Source: Costus lasius
Taxonomy: Eukaryota; Streptophyta; Magnoliopsida; Zingiberales; Costaceae
Assembly (NCBI GenBank): GCA_027563935.2
Contig: CM050448.1
Coordinates: 124,511,493-124,575,492 of the forward strand
Reading direction: 5' to 3'
Length of the DNA stretch: 64,000 nt
The position numbers and the translations under genes are program-made. The notes below the pieces were generated by a model, which worked only from the letters and a program-made list of their open reading frames with translations, did no database searches and was not told the origin of the DNA. This document shows positions 54,763 to 64,000 of this stretch, one piece after another. Numbering within the stretch: position 1 is the stretch's first letter; the number at the start of each line of letters is the position of its first letter.

Positions 54763-55100
54763 CCTGAAAAGGCTCAACTTTCCTTAGCCTTAAACAATAT
54801 TACAGCACGAATACAATTCATCATAGATAGATTGGTTGAAAGATGTACTCGTCTAAAAGGCGATAGACATCTCAAAGGGGAATTTAGCTTCTGTAATGAG
54901 CTATATACACCCCAAACATATGATAAAGAACATAAGATGTCTCGTCAAGGGAAGTCTTCTAAAAAAGCCTCTAAAGGTAAAACCTCTAAGAGATATTTTC
55001 TTAGAAAATCAGCTGCAAGGAAACCTTACCTTGCCAAAGAAAAACATGTAAGGAAATACCTTACCTTGCCAAAGAAAAACATGTAAGGAAATATAACCCT
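54763..55100 (+). pseudogene. Segment E: coat protein fragment
   Basis: Plus-strand piece of P4 corresponding to 41526-41830, with a tandem duplication of about 34 bases at its end (CCTTACCTTGCCAAAGAAAA twice). It has no start and no zinc knuckle and is non-functional. Confidence 0.88.
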
Positions 55101-55187
55101 ATATCTGAGAATAGATGCCAGCACACTTGCCCCTTCGGAAAAGAAGGGTTACCTCTTAACAGCTACTAGGAGGCACCTTGCCTCTTT
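55101..55187 (-). pseudogene. Segment F: viral intergenic fragment
   Basis: Minus-oriented piece of the promoter region (ATCTGAGAATAGATGCCAGC through GGAGGCACCTTGCCTCTT), lacking the TATA box. Confidence 0.85.
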
Positions 55188-55398
55188 CCAATTTTTGATT
55201 TGGATTATTTCAAGCTTTCGTATTGCTTCTTTTTGTTGGGCATTAAATCCCATATTTGGGTTAGACCCTAAGATCATAATTTTCATGCGATTTGTGAAAT
55301 TATAGGGATTAACTCCGAGTGAAATATCCTGTTGGAAATCATTAGGGCAATTTAGTTTGTAAGATTCCCAAATTGCTCTTGCTGTTTCTCCTAAGAAA
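55188..55398 (-). pseudogene. Segment G: coat protein fragment
   Basis: Minus-oriented piece of P4 (about 41177-41385). The same stretch occurs again within segment H, 530 bases further on, so this is a local duplication in the scrambled hub. Confidence 0.85.
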
Positions 55399-56026
55399 TA
55401 TGTTCTTTATCATATGTTTGGGGTGTATATAGCTCATTACAGAAGCTAAATTCCCCTTTGAGATGTCTATCGCCTTTTAGACGAGTACATCTTTCAACCA
55501 ATCTATCTATGATGAATTGTATTCGTGCTGTAATATTGTTTAAGGCTAAGGAAAGTTGAGCCTTTTCAGGATCATTATTCCATGCCTGATGTATTTCATG
55601 ACCGATTGGAGCTGGTAATTTTAAAAATAACCTTTCTCCTAATGCCCTGATCATGATATGCTCCTGCCTTACAAGTATAATATAAAAAATCTTGTAAGAA
55701 AGGTTTAATATATTTCCAATTTTTGATTTGGATTATTTCAAGCTTTCGTATTGCTTCTTTTTGTTGGGCATTAAATCCCATATTTGGGTTAGACCCTAAG
55801 ATCATAATTTTCATGCGATTTGTGAAATTATAGGGATTAACTCCGAGTGAAATATCCTGTTGGAAATCATTAGGGCAATTTAGTTTGTAAGATTCCAAAT
55901 TGCTCTTGCTGTTTCTCCTAAGAAATTTTCTAAATAAGAGTACATCTCTTCTGCTGTGAAGTTTCCAAGTATTTTGGTTACTTCCATTGATACCATGGAG
56001 GCCCAGTTATCTAGAACTGTGCTCCA
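55399..56026 (-). pseudogene. Segment H: coat protein fragment
   Basis: Minus-oriented piece of P4 corresponding to about 41072-41697. One-base differences from intact copies (an extra C near 55645, a missing C near 55896) break the frame. Confidence 0.88.
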
Positions 56027-56070
56027 CTAAGTGGGTATTTGTAGATGCCCACTAAGTGGGGCGAAGGCAG
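56027..56070. other. Filler at the H/I junction
   Basis: Short filler containing CTAAGTGGG twice, once extended as CACTAAGTGGGGCGAAGGCAG. The latter matches P5 in minus orientation near 37566-37582. TATTTGT recalls the region before the primer site. Confidence 0.6.
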
Positions 56071-56260
56071 ATAGTCATAGATGACTTAGATTCTCAAAGT
56101 ATCCAAAGTATTCCCCAGAACTTAATGGATACAATAATGACTGGCCAAGAACAAGCTAGTAACACTGCTCCTGTTTATAACAATCCAGGACAGGCAGTAG
56201 CCTCAACAAGTACGGCTCAGCCAAGTACTTCACACATACGGAGTTATCCTATTGGACAAC
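56071..56260 (+). pseudogene. Segment I: coat protein fragment
   Basis: Plus-oriented piece of P4 corresponding to about 40725-40914 (the acidic and Ser/Thr-rich spacer region). Both ends are joined to filler. Confidence 0.88.
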
Positions 56261-56382
56261 CAAGGCTCGTATTTTTAAGGAGGCTCCTTAAAAATCCTTT
56301 AAGATCCAGAAGGTTATTTCTTATGGCCTTTGTAAAAGATCACCATAATCCTGGGTTCCTGTACTGAATAATGATCCGGATT
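56261..56382. other. Mosaic filler at the I/J junction
   Basis: Tiny viral pieces in a row: CCTTAAAAATCCTTTA (as at 43202-43217 in P5), TGGCCTTTGTAAAA (minus end of P5), a 27-base piece of P6 at 56335-56361 (as 44998-45024), and AATAATGATCC (P4, 41518). The order is unrelated to the viral genome. Confidence 0.78.
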
Positions 56383-56894
56383 CAATTCTTGATAAACGAT
56401 GGAAATCGGATGCAAGAAAGGCACTTATTGCCTGCATGGAAGTTGACATGACAGATAATAAGGGTATTTTCTATTGTGCCCCAGATTTTCTCATAAGTAT
56501 AAAAGACTTAGGAGAATTAGAAATTGGTATCCAAACAAGAGGATACGAAGATTTTGCAGGAGATTCTAATCTTCTTATTGGATTAGGATTTCTAGGCAAA
56601 TTAACAAACAATTCAAACACTGGTTATAAGCTTTATATTTCAAATGTTATAGATGCTTTAGCTAGTAAAGGAATTAAAATGATAAAACCCATGACGATCT
56701 CACCAGAAGATCTTGGTGGATTAGATTGGAATATCTCTAAAAACTTAGAACAAGAACAAATGCTTGTCCCTGAGGAAAGCATAATGTTTAAAAATTCTGA
56801 TGATACTTATAACTTGAGATTTTCAAGTTATTAAAAGAAACAATCTAAAAATGATGATGAGGCTTCAACATCAGGCTTAGAAAAATTCTTAGAA
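56383..56894 (+). pseudogene. Segment J: movement protein C-terminal fragment with stop
   Basis: Enters P3 at about residue 151, close to the break of segment D, and lacks the N-terminal half. A substitution at 56832 changes AAA to TAA and ends the frame 20 codons before the normal stop. Confidence 0.9.
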
Positions 56895-56896
56895 CA

Positions 56897-58636
56897 ATGA
56901 TACTCAAAGAAAATACTCTTGTAGTATCAAAAGAGCTAAACTTTACATTTGAAGAAATGATATGTTTAGAAATATCCCTTATTAATAAAGGAAAATTACT
57001 TCCTACTCAAAAACTTGAGTATGATACGGAAGGAAACATTAGAGTCTGGTATGCACCAAAAACAGACTTTACACAAGAAGAAGAAGATATAATAAATGCC
57101 TTCTTAGGAATTACTCAAGAAGAAGAAAATACTACCTTCTTAGAAACAAATACTATGGAAGAATTCATAGAAGAGATAGTCATAGATGACTTAGATTCTC
57201 AAAGTATCCAAAGTATTCCCCAGAACTTAATGGATACAATAATGACTGGCCAAGAACAAGCTAGTAACACTGCTCCTGTTTATAACAATCCAGGACAGGC
57301 AGTAGCCTCAACAAGTACGGCTCAGCCAAGTACTTCACACATACGGAGTTATCCTATTGGACAACCTCCTCGAGAATCGTATACACAGTATACACAGTAT
57401 AATGAAGAAAGAGATGATAGATGGTCTAGAGGAAAAAGACAACCCCTAGAAACCATAGATAGAAGAAAGCTTCTAGATGAAGGAAGAATCTTAAATCTAG
57501 CAGCCCATGATCCACAAACCTGGAGCACAGTTCTAGATAACTGGGCCTCCATGGTATCAATGGAAGTAACCAAAATACTTGGAAACTTCACAGCAGAAGA
57601 GATGTACTCTTATTTAGAAAATTTCTTAGGAGAAACAGCAAGAGCAATTTGGGAATCTTACAAACTAAATTGCCCTAATGATTTCCAACAGGATATTTCA
57701 CTCGGAGTTAATCCCTATAATTTCACAAATCGCATGAAAATTATGATCTTAGGGTCTAACCCAAATATGGGATTTAATGCCCAACAAAAAGAAGCAATAC
57801 GAAAGCTTGAAATAATCCAAATCAAAAATTGGAAATATATTAAACCTTTCTTACAAGATTTTTTATATTATACTTGTAAGGCAGGAGCATATCATGATCA
57901 GGCATTAGGAGAAAGGTTATTTTTAAAATTACCAGCTCCAATCGGTCATGAAATACATCAGGCATGGAATAATGATCCTGAAAAGGCTCAACTTTCCTTA
58001 GCCTTAAACAATATTACAGCACGAATACAATTCATCATAGATAGATTGGTTGAAAGATGTACTCGTCTAAAAGGCGATAGACATCTCAAAGGGGAATTTA
58101 GCTTCTGTAATGAGCTATATACACCCCAAACATATGATAAAGAACATAAGATGTCTCGTCAAGGGAAGTCTTCTAAAAAAGCCTCTAAAGGTAAAACCTC
58201 TAAGAGATATTTTCTTAGAAAATCAGCTGCAAGGAAACCTTACCTTGCCAAAGAAAAACATGTAAGGAAATATAACCCTAAGCGGGATTATAAAAATAAG
58301 CTTTCATGTTTCACATGCGGAAGCCAAAATCACTTAGCACGAGATTGTACTAAGAGACAAAATTTATATAATAAACAATCAATTTTAGTTGATTGTGTAC
58401 AAGAGGATCTACTCCATGTAGATGAATACATATCAGATACGGAATCAATATATAGTATTGTTTCTATCCCTGATATCACACATACGAATGAGGATTCTGA
58501 TAGTGAATTAGAAGAGTTCACTTCAGACCTACTAACCAAGGCTGATCAACTTCAGTCTCCTTATGGAACGGAATATTTAGCAGACCCAATGCTAAACCAA
58601 CTTGATATGTTAAAACCATATCTTGAACACTTATGA
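56897..58636 (+). CDS. Segment J: viral P4 coat protein
   Basis: 579 residues, identical in protein to the copies in B and D. The zinc knuckle and overlap with P5 are kept. Confidence 0.9.
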   Translation: MILKENTLVVSKELNFTFEEMICLEISLINKGKLLPTQKLEYDTEGNIRVWYAPKTDFTQEEEDIINAFLGITQEEENTTFLETNTMEEFIEEIVIDDLDSQSIQSIPQNLMDTIMTGQEQASNTAPVYNNPGQAVASTSTAQPSTSHIRSYPIGQPPRESYTQYTQYNEERDDRWSRGKRQPLETIDRRKLLDEGRILNLAAHDPQTWSTVLDNWASMVSMEVTKILGNFTAEEMYSYLENFLGETARAIWESYKLNCPNDFQQDISLGVNPYNFTNRMKIMILGSNPNMGFNAQQKEAIRKLEIIQIKNWKYIKPFLQDFLYYTCKAGAYHDQALGERLFLKLPAPIGHEIHQAWNNDPEKAQLSLALNNITARIQFIIDRLVERCTRLKGDRHLKGEFSFCNELYTPQTYDKEHKMSRQGKSSKKASKGKTSKRYFLRKSAARKPYLAKEKHVRKYNPKRDYKNKLSCFTCGSQNHLARDCTKRQNLYNKQSILVDCVQEDLLHVDEYISDTESIYSIVSIPDITHTNEDSDSELEEFTSDLLTKADQLQSPYGTEYLADPMLNQLDMLKPYLEHL

Positions 58637-61140
58637 CTATGGAGCCTACTCCATATAAGATAATGACTCCAAAACTTATGCCACAACATGAGCATAAGTG
58701 GAAAGCTAGAAGTGGAAGTCAAGACCATCCTTGTATTTACTGTTTCATGTTTCCAAGTATGGCTCTCCGTTTCCAATGTATTATATGCTCTACCGAAGCA
58801 TGTAAATATTGTTTAGAAAAACAACATATTTCATTACCAAGTTCTAGTCAACCTGTACCAACAGGACCAAATAGAACTGAAATAATTGAACTTCGCATTT
58901 TACAATTGGAAAATGAAGTTTATAAACTTGCTCAAAAATTAGAAGAGTTAGAAAAAAGGAGTCTCCCCAGACCTCCTACACATGAAAATCTGATATTATA
59001 TGAAAATACAGATTACAATGAACATACAAATGAATGTTTGTCAAAACGACAAATAGACTTTTTGCATAAACCAGTACAACCTTCTTGGTTGTATTCCATT
59101 AAGATCAATTGTATTATCCAAATTTCTGATTGGAAATTGGACATCCAAGCCTTAATTGATACTGGATGTAGTAATACTATCCTAGACATGACTTTAGTAC
59201 CTAGTAAATATCATGTTCCACTTGCTCCTGCAGATAAATTCCATGCAGAACAAATGGATGGCCAATTATTCTTGTACGAATACATTTTGGCAAAACATAA
59301 GCTTTCCTTCTCTCTAGGAAATGCTCATTATACACCACCAACCTATATTGGCCGAATCTGCCTTCGCCCACTTAGTTTGGTTAAAACTAAATTTATTCTT
59401 GGGCTTAATATGCTCCTTAATTCTTATAAGGGTGTTACCCTGACTTCGGAAGGATTGATTTTCCTCCCTCACACGTTAATTCCTTATACCTCTACGCCTG
59501 CGAAGCGTGGTGGGTGTTCCTGTGAATCAACAACAACATCATCCGATCCTCTACCAGAGGCCGGAGTATTATCGGACGGTGATGAAGTTGATGACTTTAT
59601 CACCTATGATGATCCTGACACAGTAAGGATCCTTAAAAATCCTTTAAATAAATGGCATTCTTATGACCATAACATATCTGATTATAGCCATATAGAAAAA
59701 ATTGAATCCGGAAATCCTGATGTGGATGACTTAATCCGGCTTCTTGAAAAAGATAAAATCTTTGGCTCAAATCCCCAACAACATTGGGAGAAAAACAAAC
59801 TTGTTTGTATCTTGAAAATCAAAGACCCTGGTTTTCGTATAACAAACAAGAAAATTACAGCAACAAATGAAAACATTGCTGAATTTAAAATGCATATTGA
59901 GGAATTATTAAATCTCAATGTCATAAGAAGGAGTGTTTCTCCTCACAGATCCCCCGCATTCATTGTAAATAAACACAGTGAACAAGTTAGGGGCAAAACA
60001 AGAATGGTCATTGATTATCGAAGATTAAATGATAATATTGAAGACGATAGCTATGACATTCCAGATAAAACAGAGTTAATTAACTCTATACAAGGAGATA
60101 TGTTCTTCTCAAAATTTGACTGCAAGTCGGGTTTTTGGCAAATCCGTATGGCAGAAGAATCAATACCATGGACGGCATTTACCTGTCCAATAGGAAGTTT
60201 CGAATGGCTTGTCATGCCATTTGGACTAAAAACTGCACCTGCAGTATTCCAAAGAAAAATGGATGAAGTATTTAAACCTTATCAAGACTTTGTTTGTGTG
60301 TATATAGATGATATTCTAGTACACAGTAAAACAGAGAAAGAACATACAAGTCATTTAAAGCTTGTATTACAAAAATTCTATACTAATGGGATTATTGTCT
60401 CCGGACAAAAATCACAGTTCTATAGAAAAAATATTGACTACTTAGGAGTCGAAATTGGGCATGGAGTTATTAAGCTCCAACCTCATATTGCTTCAAAAAT
60501 CAAAACTCTTGAAGTAACAGATACAAAAAGCCTACAACAATTTTTAGGCTTAATTAATTATGCTAGGCCTTTTTTAAAGGATCTTCATAAAATGAGTGGA
60601 CCTCTCTACTCAAAATTAAGTCTTACTGGCGTTAAGAAATTTAACACAGAAGACTACAAACAGATTGATAAAATTAGGCAATTAGTAGAAACACTACCAT
60701 TGCTCAAATTACCACTGGATAGTGATTATCTCATTATCCAAACAGATGGGAGCGAGTATGGATGGGGAGCAGTCCTCCTCCGAAAGCCTCATAAATATTC
60801 TACAGAGATAGAAACTATTTGTAGATATGCTTCTGGCAAATTTCGCGAGAAAAATGTCACAAGCAGCATTGACCAAGAGCTCTTAGCCGTTTGCTACGGC
60901 TTAGATGCTTTTAGACTATTTCTTTTAAATAAAAAAGAAATATTAATAAGAACTGATTGTGAAGCAATCGTAAAGTTCTTCAACACAAAGAATGAGAAAC
61001 GCATTTCTCAAAAGAGATGGTTATCATTCACAGACCATTGTATTAACAATGCATATAGAATTACCTTTGAGCATATCAAAGGAAAAAATAATGTCATCTC
61101 AGACATATTATCACGCCTTTTACAAAGGCCACATGAATAA
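58633..61140 (+). CDS. Segment J: viral P5 protease-RT-RNase H, intact
   Basis: 835 residues with all motifs described for the segment D copy: Cys motif at 34-60, DTG at 176-178, YIDD at 557-560, and RNase H acidic residues. It differs from D at Ile256 to Leu and Val702 to Ile only. Both are conservative and outside the catalytic residues. Confidence 0.94.
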   Translation: MTMEPTPYKIMTPKLMPQHEHKWKARSGSQDHPCIYCFMFPSMALRFQCIICSTEACKYCLEKQHISLPSSSQPVPTGPNRTEIIELRILQLENEVYKLAQKLEELEKRSLPRPPTHENLILYENTDYNEHTNECLSKRQIDFLHKPVQPSWLYSIKINCIIQISDWKLDIQALIDTGCSNTILDMTLVPSKYHVPLAPADKFHAEQMDGQLFLYEYILAKHKLSFSLGNAHYTPPTYIGRICLRPLSLVKTKFILGLNMLLNSYKGVTLTSEGLIFLPHTLIPYTSTPAKRGGCSCESTTTSSDPLPEAGVLSDGDEVDDFITYDDPDTVRILKNPLNKWHSYDHNISDYSHIEKIESGNPDVDDLIRLLEKDKIFGSNPQQHWEKNKLVCILKIKDPGFRITNKKITATNENIAEFKMHIEELLNLNVIRRSVSPHRSPAFIVNKHSEQVRGKTRMVIDYRRLNDNIEDDSYDIPDKTELINSIQGDMFFSKFDCKSGFWQIRMAEESIPWTAFTCPIGSFEWLVMPFGLKTAPAVFQRKMDEVFKPYQDFVCVYIDDILVHSKTEKEHTSHLKLVLQKFYTNGIIVSGQKSQFYRKNIDYLGVEIGHGVIKLQPHIASKIKTLEVTDTKSLQQFLGLINYARPFLKDLHKMSGPLYSKLSLTGVKKFNTEDYKQIDKIRQLVETLPLLKLPLDSDYLIIQTDGSEYGWGAVLLRKPHKYSTEIETICRYASGKFREKNVTSSIDQELLAVCYGLDAFRLFLLNKKEILIRTDCEAIVKFFNTKNEKRISQKRWLSFTDHCINNAYRITFEHIKGKNNVISDILSRLLQRPHE

Positions 61141-61210
61141 GTCTTTGACTTCATACCAGCCTATGGGCTATATAATAATCTACAAGGTTATTCAAAGCTA
61201 ATCACCTCTT

Positions 61211-62599
61211 ATGCAGGATATGGCAACTAGCTCAGCACCTCAAAAGATGAACGCTAAAAAGAAGGCCCCAGTGCCTCAAGGGCCCCAACCTATGGTTACT
61301 GAAGAAGTAACATATGCTCAACAAGTTAAAGATGGAGTTGAGAAAACAACAATGTTTGTTTTTCGGGTCCCAAAACACTATACGGCATTAACAGGACATG
61401 ACAGGACCATTCTGGATCTTTTATGGAAAGATCACCATAATCCTGGGTTCCTGACTGCGATGAACACACTAGCAGGACATCTACAGGCCTTGCGGTATAT
61501 GAAGACCTTGCCACCACAAGTTCCTCAGACAAAGTTGGAGCCTCAAACATTAGAGGCCTATATTGCTAAAGAATTCCGGATTAATACTCTGGAAAAAGAC
61601 TTAGCCAGCATGCAACAGAAACTGGAAGCTCTTCAAAAAGAAAAACAAGAGCTAGAACAATCATTGGATCTTTTCAAGACTACCTGGACTACTGAATTAG
61701 AAAATCAGTGGACAAATTCCCAGGCAAAGATTCCACCACAGCTGTTCCCAGCTCAACAACACATATATGAGCTTGTAAAAACTACACAACATCAGAAGTT
61801 TGTAACTTTAGTCAAGCTCTTACAACAGATAGCACTGGATAAAGCAAGGAAACCAAGAGGTCTCCATTTAACCATGATTTCTCTGTTCCGAGAAACTCAA
61901 CATACAGAGGAACCACATTGTCTCTGTCATAAAGGTTTTACGATTATCAAGGCTGCGATTGATTTGGCAGAATGGCAAGATTGTACAGTCATGGGAATAC
62001 AAGTGTCCCTCCTGGATCTTTTTCAGTATGGACTCTTGGATAGACTCGTGGTCCATGCCCTGCATTTGGACAAAATGGTCTCCTTTCCATGGAGACTAAA
62101 ATATTGCATCAGACACATGTACAATTACCATCGGTTCCATGGTTATCTGGATCTGAATATCAGCACCTGTCCACCTTGGTTTTTAGGGTATCCAAGTGAT
62201 GCCAAACACCAGGTGCTCATTAAACTACAACAAGATTGGCTCCCTGACTTTTGGGATCACCATTCTTTCCAGAATGAACTCCTACGAGTTCAAGAGCATC
62301 CATTGGAACAACAAATGCTGCTATGGCGCCATTATACCATGACCAAAGAACATAGGATTCTTTATCCTTCTTTTCTTTTGGCTGAAGACAAGACGTTAAA
62401 AGTCTATGTTGATGATGAACATGAGGTGACCTATGTCCCATTTCCTTCTCATTTTATCACTCATCCTGGTCAGCATGAACATCTTCTGCAAGTCAAGAAT
62501 GAATCCACTCTCATTACAGAATGGAAGGATTATGGACGTCAAGCTCAACCCATGGATGATGCTGACGATTATATTCTTGAAGCCATTCAAGATGATTAA
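61211..62599 (+). CDS. Segment J: viral P6, function unknown
   Basis: 462-residue open frame identical in protein to the copies in A and B. It is spaced 70 bases from P5 as in B. Confidence 0.85.
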   Translation: MQDMATSSAPQKMNAKKKAPVPQGPQPMVTEEVTYAQQVKDGVEKTTMFVFRVPKHYTALTGHDRTILDLLWKDHHNPGFLTAMNTLAGHLQALRYMKTLPPQVPQTKLEPQTLEAYIAKEFRINTLEKDLASMQQKLEALQKEKQELEQSLDLFKTTWTTELENQWTNSQAKIPPQLFPAQQHIYELVKTTQHQKFVTLVKLLQQIALDKARKPRGLHLTMISLFRETQHTEEPHCLCHKGFTIIKAAIDLAEWQDCTVMGIQVSLLDLFQYGLLDRLVVHALHLDKMVSFPWRLKYCIRHMYNYHRFHGYLDLNISTCPPWFLGYPSDAKHQVLIKLQQDWLPDFWDHHSFQNELLRVQEHPLEQQMLLWRHYTMTKEHRILYPSFLLAEDKTLKVYVDDEHEVTYVPFPSHFITHPGQHEHLLQVKNESTLITEWKDYGRQAQPMDDADDYILEAIQDD

Positions 62600-63128
62600 A
62601 AGATGGTCCCACCACTATCTGAAGGGTCAGCTTCTGTCCTTAAGAAGCACGTTACTTTTTAAGAGGGTCAGATTCCCTCTCTTATTAATTTGCTTTTGCT
62701 TTATGAAGAGGCAAGATGCCTCCTGTCTGTAACTTTTGTGAAGAGGCAAGATGCCTCCTGTCTGTAACTTTTGTGAAGAGGCAAGATGCCTCCTGTCTGT
62801 AACTTTTGTGAAGAGGCAAGGTGCCTCCTAGTAGCTGTTAAGAGGTAACCCTTCTTTTCCGAAGGGGCAAGTGTGCTGGCATCTATTCTCAGATGCTTTG
62901 TGTGTTGGCATCCATTATGAGATGCTTTCTTAGTAGCTAAGGTAACGGCTCCCCTCCTTGTCTATATAAGGAGCCTCCATGTCTGTAAGAAAATATAGCT
63001 CATCTGCAACATTCAGTCTTCGAGTCTTGTATTCTTCTCCTTGTAAGTTCTAATGCTTATAATAATATAGTTAGCATCTCTTCTGTTTTAAGTATTATTT
63101 GTGCACAAATACCCCTCCCCTTTTATTG
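62600..63128 (+). promoter_or_regulatory. Segment J: viral intergenic promoter region
   Basis: Contains the 35-bp repeats, the TATA box (CTATATAAGG near 62962) and sequence up to TTTTATTG, the first bases of the primer-site region. It then meets an inverted copy head-on. Confidence 0.85.
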
Positions 63129-63661
63129 ATACCAATAAAAGGGGAGGGGTATTTGTGCACAAATAATACTTAAAACAGAAGAGATGCTAACTATATTATT
63201 ATAAGCATTAGAACTTACAAGGAGAAGAATACAAGACTCGAAGACTGAATGTTGCAGATGAGCTATATTTTCTTACAGACATGGAGGCTCCTTATATAGA
63301 CAAGGAGGGGAGCCGTTACCTTAGCTACTAAGAAAGCATCTCATAATGGATGCCAACACACAAAGCATCTGAGAATAGATGCCAGCACACTTGCCCCTTC
63401 GGAAAAGAAGGGTTACCTCTTAACAGCTACTAGGAGGCACCTTGCCTCTTCACAAAAGTTACAGACAGGAGGCATCTTGCCTCTTCACAAAAGTTACAGA
63501 CAGGAGGCATCTTGCCTCTTCACAAAAGTTACAGACAGGAGGCATCTTGCCTCTTCATAAAGCAAAAGCAAATTAATAAGAGAGGGAATCTGACCCTCTT
63601 AAAAAGTAACGTGCTTCTTAAGGACAGAAGCTGACCCTTCAGATAGTGGTGGGACCATCTT
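63129..63661 (-). promoter_or_regulatory. Segment K: viral intergenic region, inverted
   Basis: Reverse-complement copy of the same intergenic region, including six bases of the primer site (GATACC). With segment J it forms a long palindrome centred near 63130. The 35-bp repeats appear at about 63450-63560 in reverse. Confidence 0.88.
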
Positions 63662-64000
63662 TTAATCATCTTGAATGGCTTCAAGAATATAATCGTCAGC
63701 ATCATCCATGGGTTGAGCTTGACGTCCATAATCCTTCCATTCTGTAATGAGAGTGGATTCATTCTTGACTTGCAGAAGATGTTCATGCTGACCAGGATGA
63801 GTGATAAAATGAGAAGGAAATGGGACATAGGTCACCTCATGTTCATCATCAACATAGACTTTTAACGTCTTGTCTTCAGCCAAAAGAAAAGAAGGATAAA
63901 GAATCCTATGTTCTTTGGTCATGGTATAATGGCGCCATAGCAGCATTTGTTGTTCCAATGGATGCTCTTGAACTCGTAGGAGTTCATTCTGGAAAGAATG
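63662..64000 (-). CDS. Segment K: viral P6, C-terminal part at window edge
   Basis: Minus-strand frame ending at 63662 with the acidic P6 tail. It covers the last 112 residues and continues beyond the window, identical to the other copies where visible. Whether the rest is intact is unknown. Confidence 0.85.
   Translation of the reverse strand, partial: HSFQNELLRVQEHPLEQQMLLWRHYTMTKEHRILYPSFLLAEDKTLKVYVDDEHEVTYVPFPSHFITHPGQHEHLLQVKNESTLITEWKDYGRQAQPMDDADDYILEAIQDD

Larger units (their letters stand above)
33698..64000. mobile_element. Endogenous caulimovirid (pararetrovirus) array, rearranged
   Basis: More than 30 kb made only of pieces of one pararetrovirus in both orientations. Segments: A (-) 33698-37672; filler 37673-37738; B (+) 37739-46689; C (-) 46690-48036; D (+) 48037-54762; E (+) 54763-55100; F (-) 55101-55187; G (-) 55188-55398; H (-) 55399-56026; I (+) about 56071-56260; filler to 56382; J (+) 56383-63128; K (-) 63129 to the window end. 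P4 is identical at protein level in B, D and J, and P6 in A, B and J. The insertion is therefore recent or kept uniform by duplication or gene conversion. Integration of this family is not part of its life cycle, and the structure fits illegitimate end-joining of viral DNA. Confidence 0.93.

Noticed and set aside
33698..64000. Array as an LTR retrotransposon cluster
   Set aside because: There is no integrase. A movement protein, a caulimovirid-type coat protein and the pregenomic arrangement identify a pararetrovirus.

Overview
The window is nuclear DNA from a flowering plant. The cellular genes are split by GT-AG introns, there are plant-type LTR retrotransposons, hAT and MITE elements, and a cluster of endogenous plant pararetrovirus (Caulimoviridae) DNA. 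Two intronless genes are very GC-rich (a VIT-like transporter and an ATL RING-H2 ligase) beside AT-rich, intron-rich genes. This suggests a monocot, but the species cannot be named from sequence alone.

Layout. 1-3.4 kb: a foldback MITE (1141-1510) and a complete small LTR retrotransposon with 5-bp target duplications (1605-3265). 3.4-5.3 kb: a broken receptor-kinase LRR fragment and two MITEs. 5604-6278 (-): vacuolar iron transporter-like protein. 6.9-8.4 kb: a long-TIR DNA element and GC-rich degenerate repeats. 8702-9226 (-): ATL-type RING-H2 protein. 11135-12554: non-autonomous hAT element with 8-bp target duplication. 13577-17470 (+): a six-exon gene for a zinc-finger UFM1-specific peptidase (C78 family), whose exons join in frame to 435 residues. 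18878-33542 (+): the first ten coding exons (500 codons) of a HEATR6-like HEAT-repeat protein. Its 9-kb third intron carries a hAT-like element, microsatellites and a rearranged Ty3/Gypsy chromovirus with inverted LTRs. A 100-N assembly gap (33598-33697) follows exon 10.

33698-64000 is a >30-kb rearranged array of one endogenous caulimovirid whose copies are nearly identical. I divide it into segments A (-), B (+, more than genome length), C (-), D (+), scrambled E-I, J (+) and K (-, runs off the window). The repeat distance in B gives a genome of about 8.8 kb. Gene order is: leader with initiator tRNA-Met primer site, P1 (160 aa), P2 (170 aa), P3 movement protein (322 aa), P4 coat protein with CCHC finger (579 aa), P5 protease-RT-RNase H (835 aa), P6 of unknown function (462 aa), then an intergenic promoter with 35-bp repeats. 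Three gene borders are ATGA stop/start overlaps. P5 begins with the Cys motif CX2CX11CX2CX4CX2C, known from Badnavirus and Tungrovirus polyproteins, but here the polyprotein is split into separate ORFs. I know of no described genus with exactly this combination, so this is the best candidate for an undescribed system. No copy in the window has all six ORFs intact: B has a 23-nt duplication in P5, and D and J lack P1, P2 and the start of P3. Breakpoints recur in the pyrimidine tract just before the primer site, and some junctions contain mosaics of tiny viral fragments.
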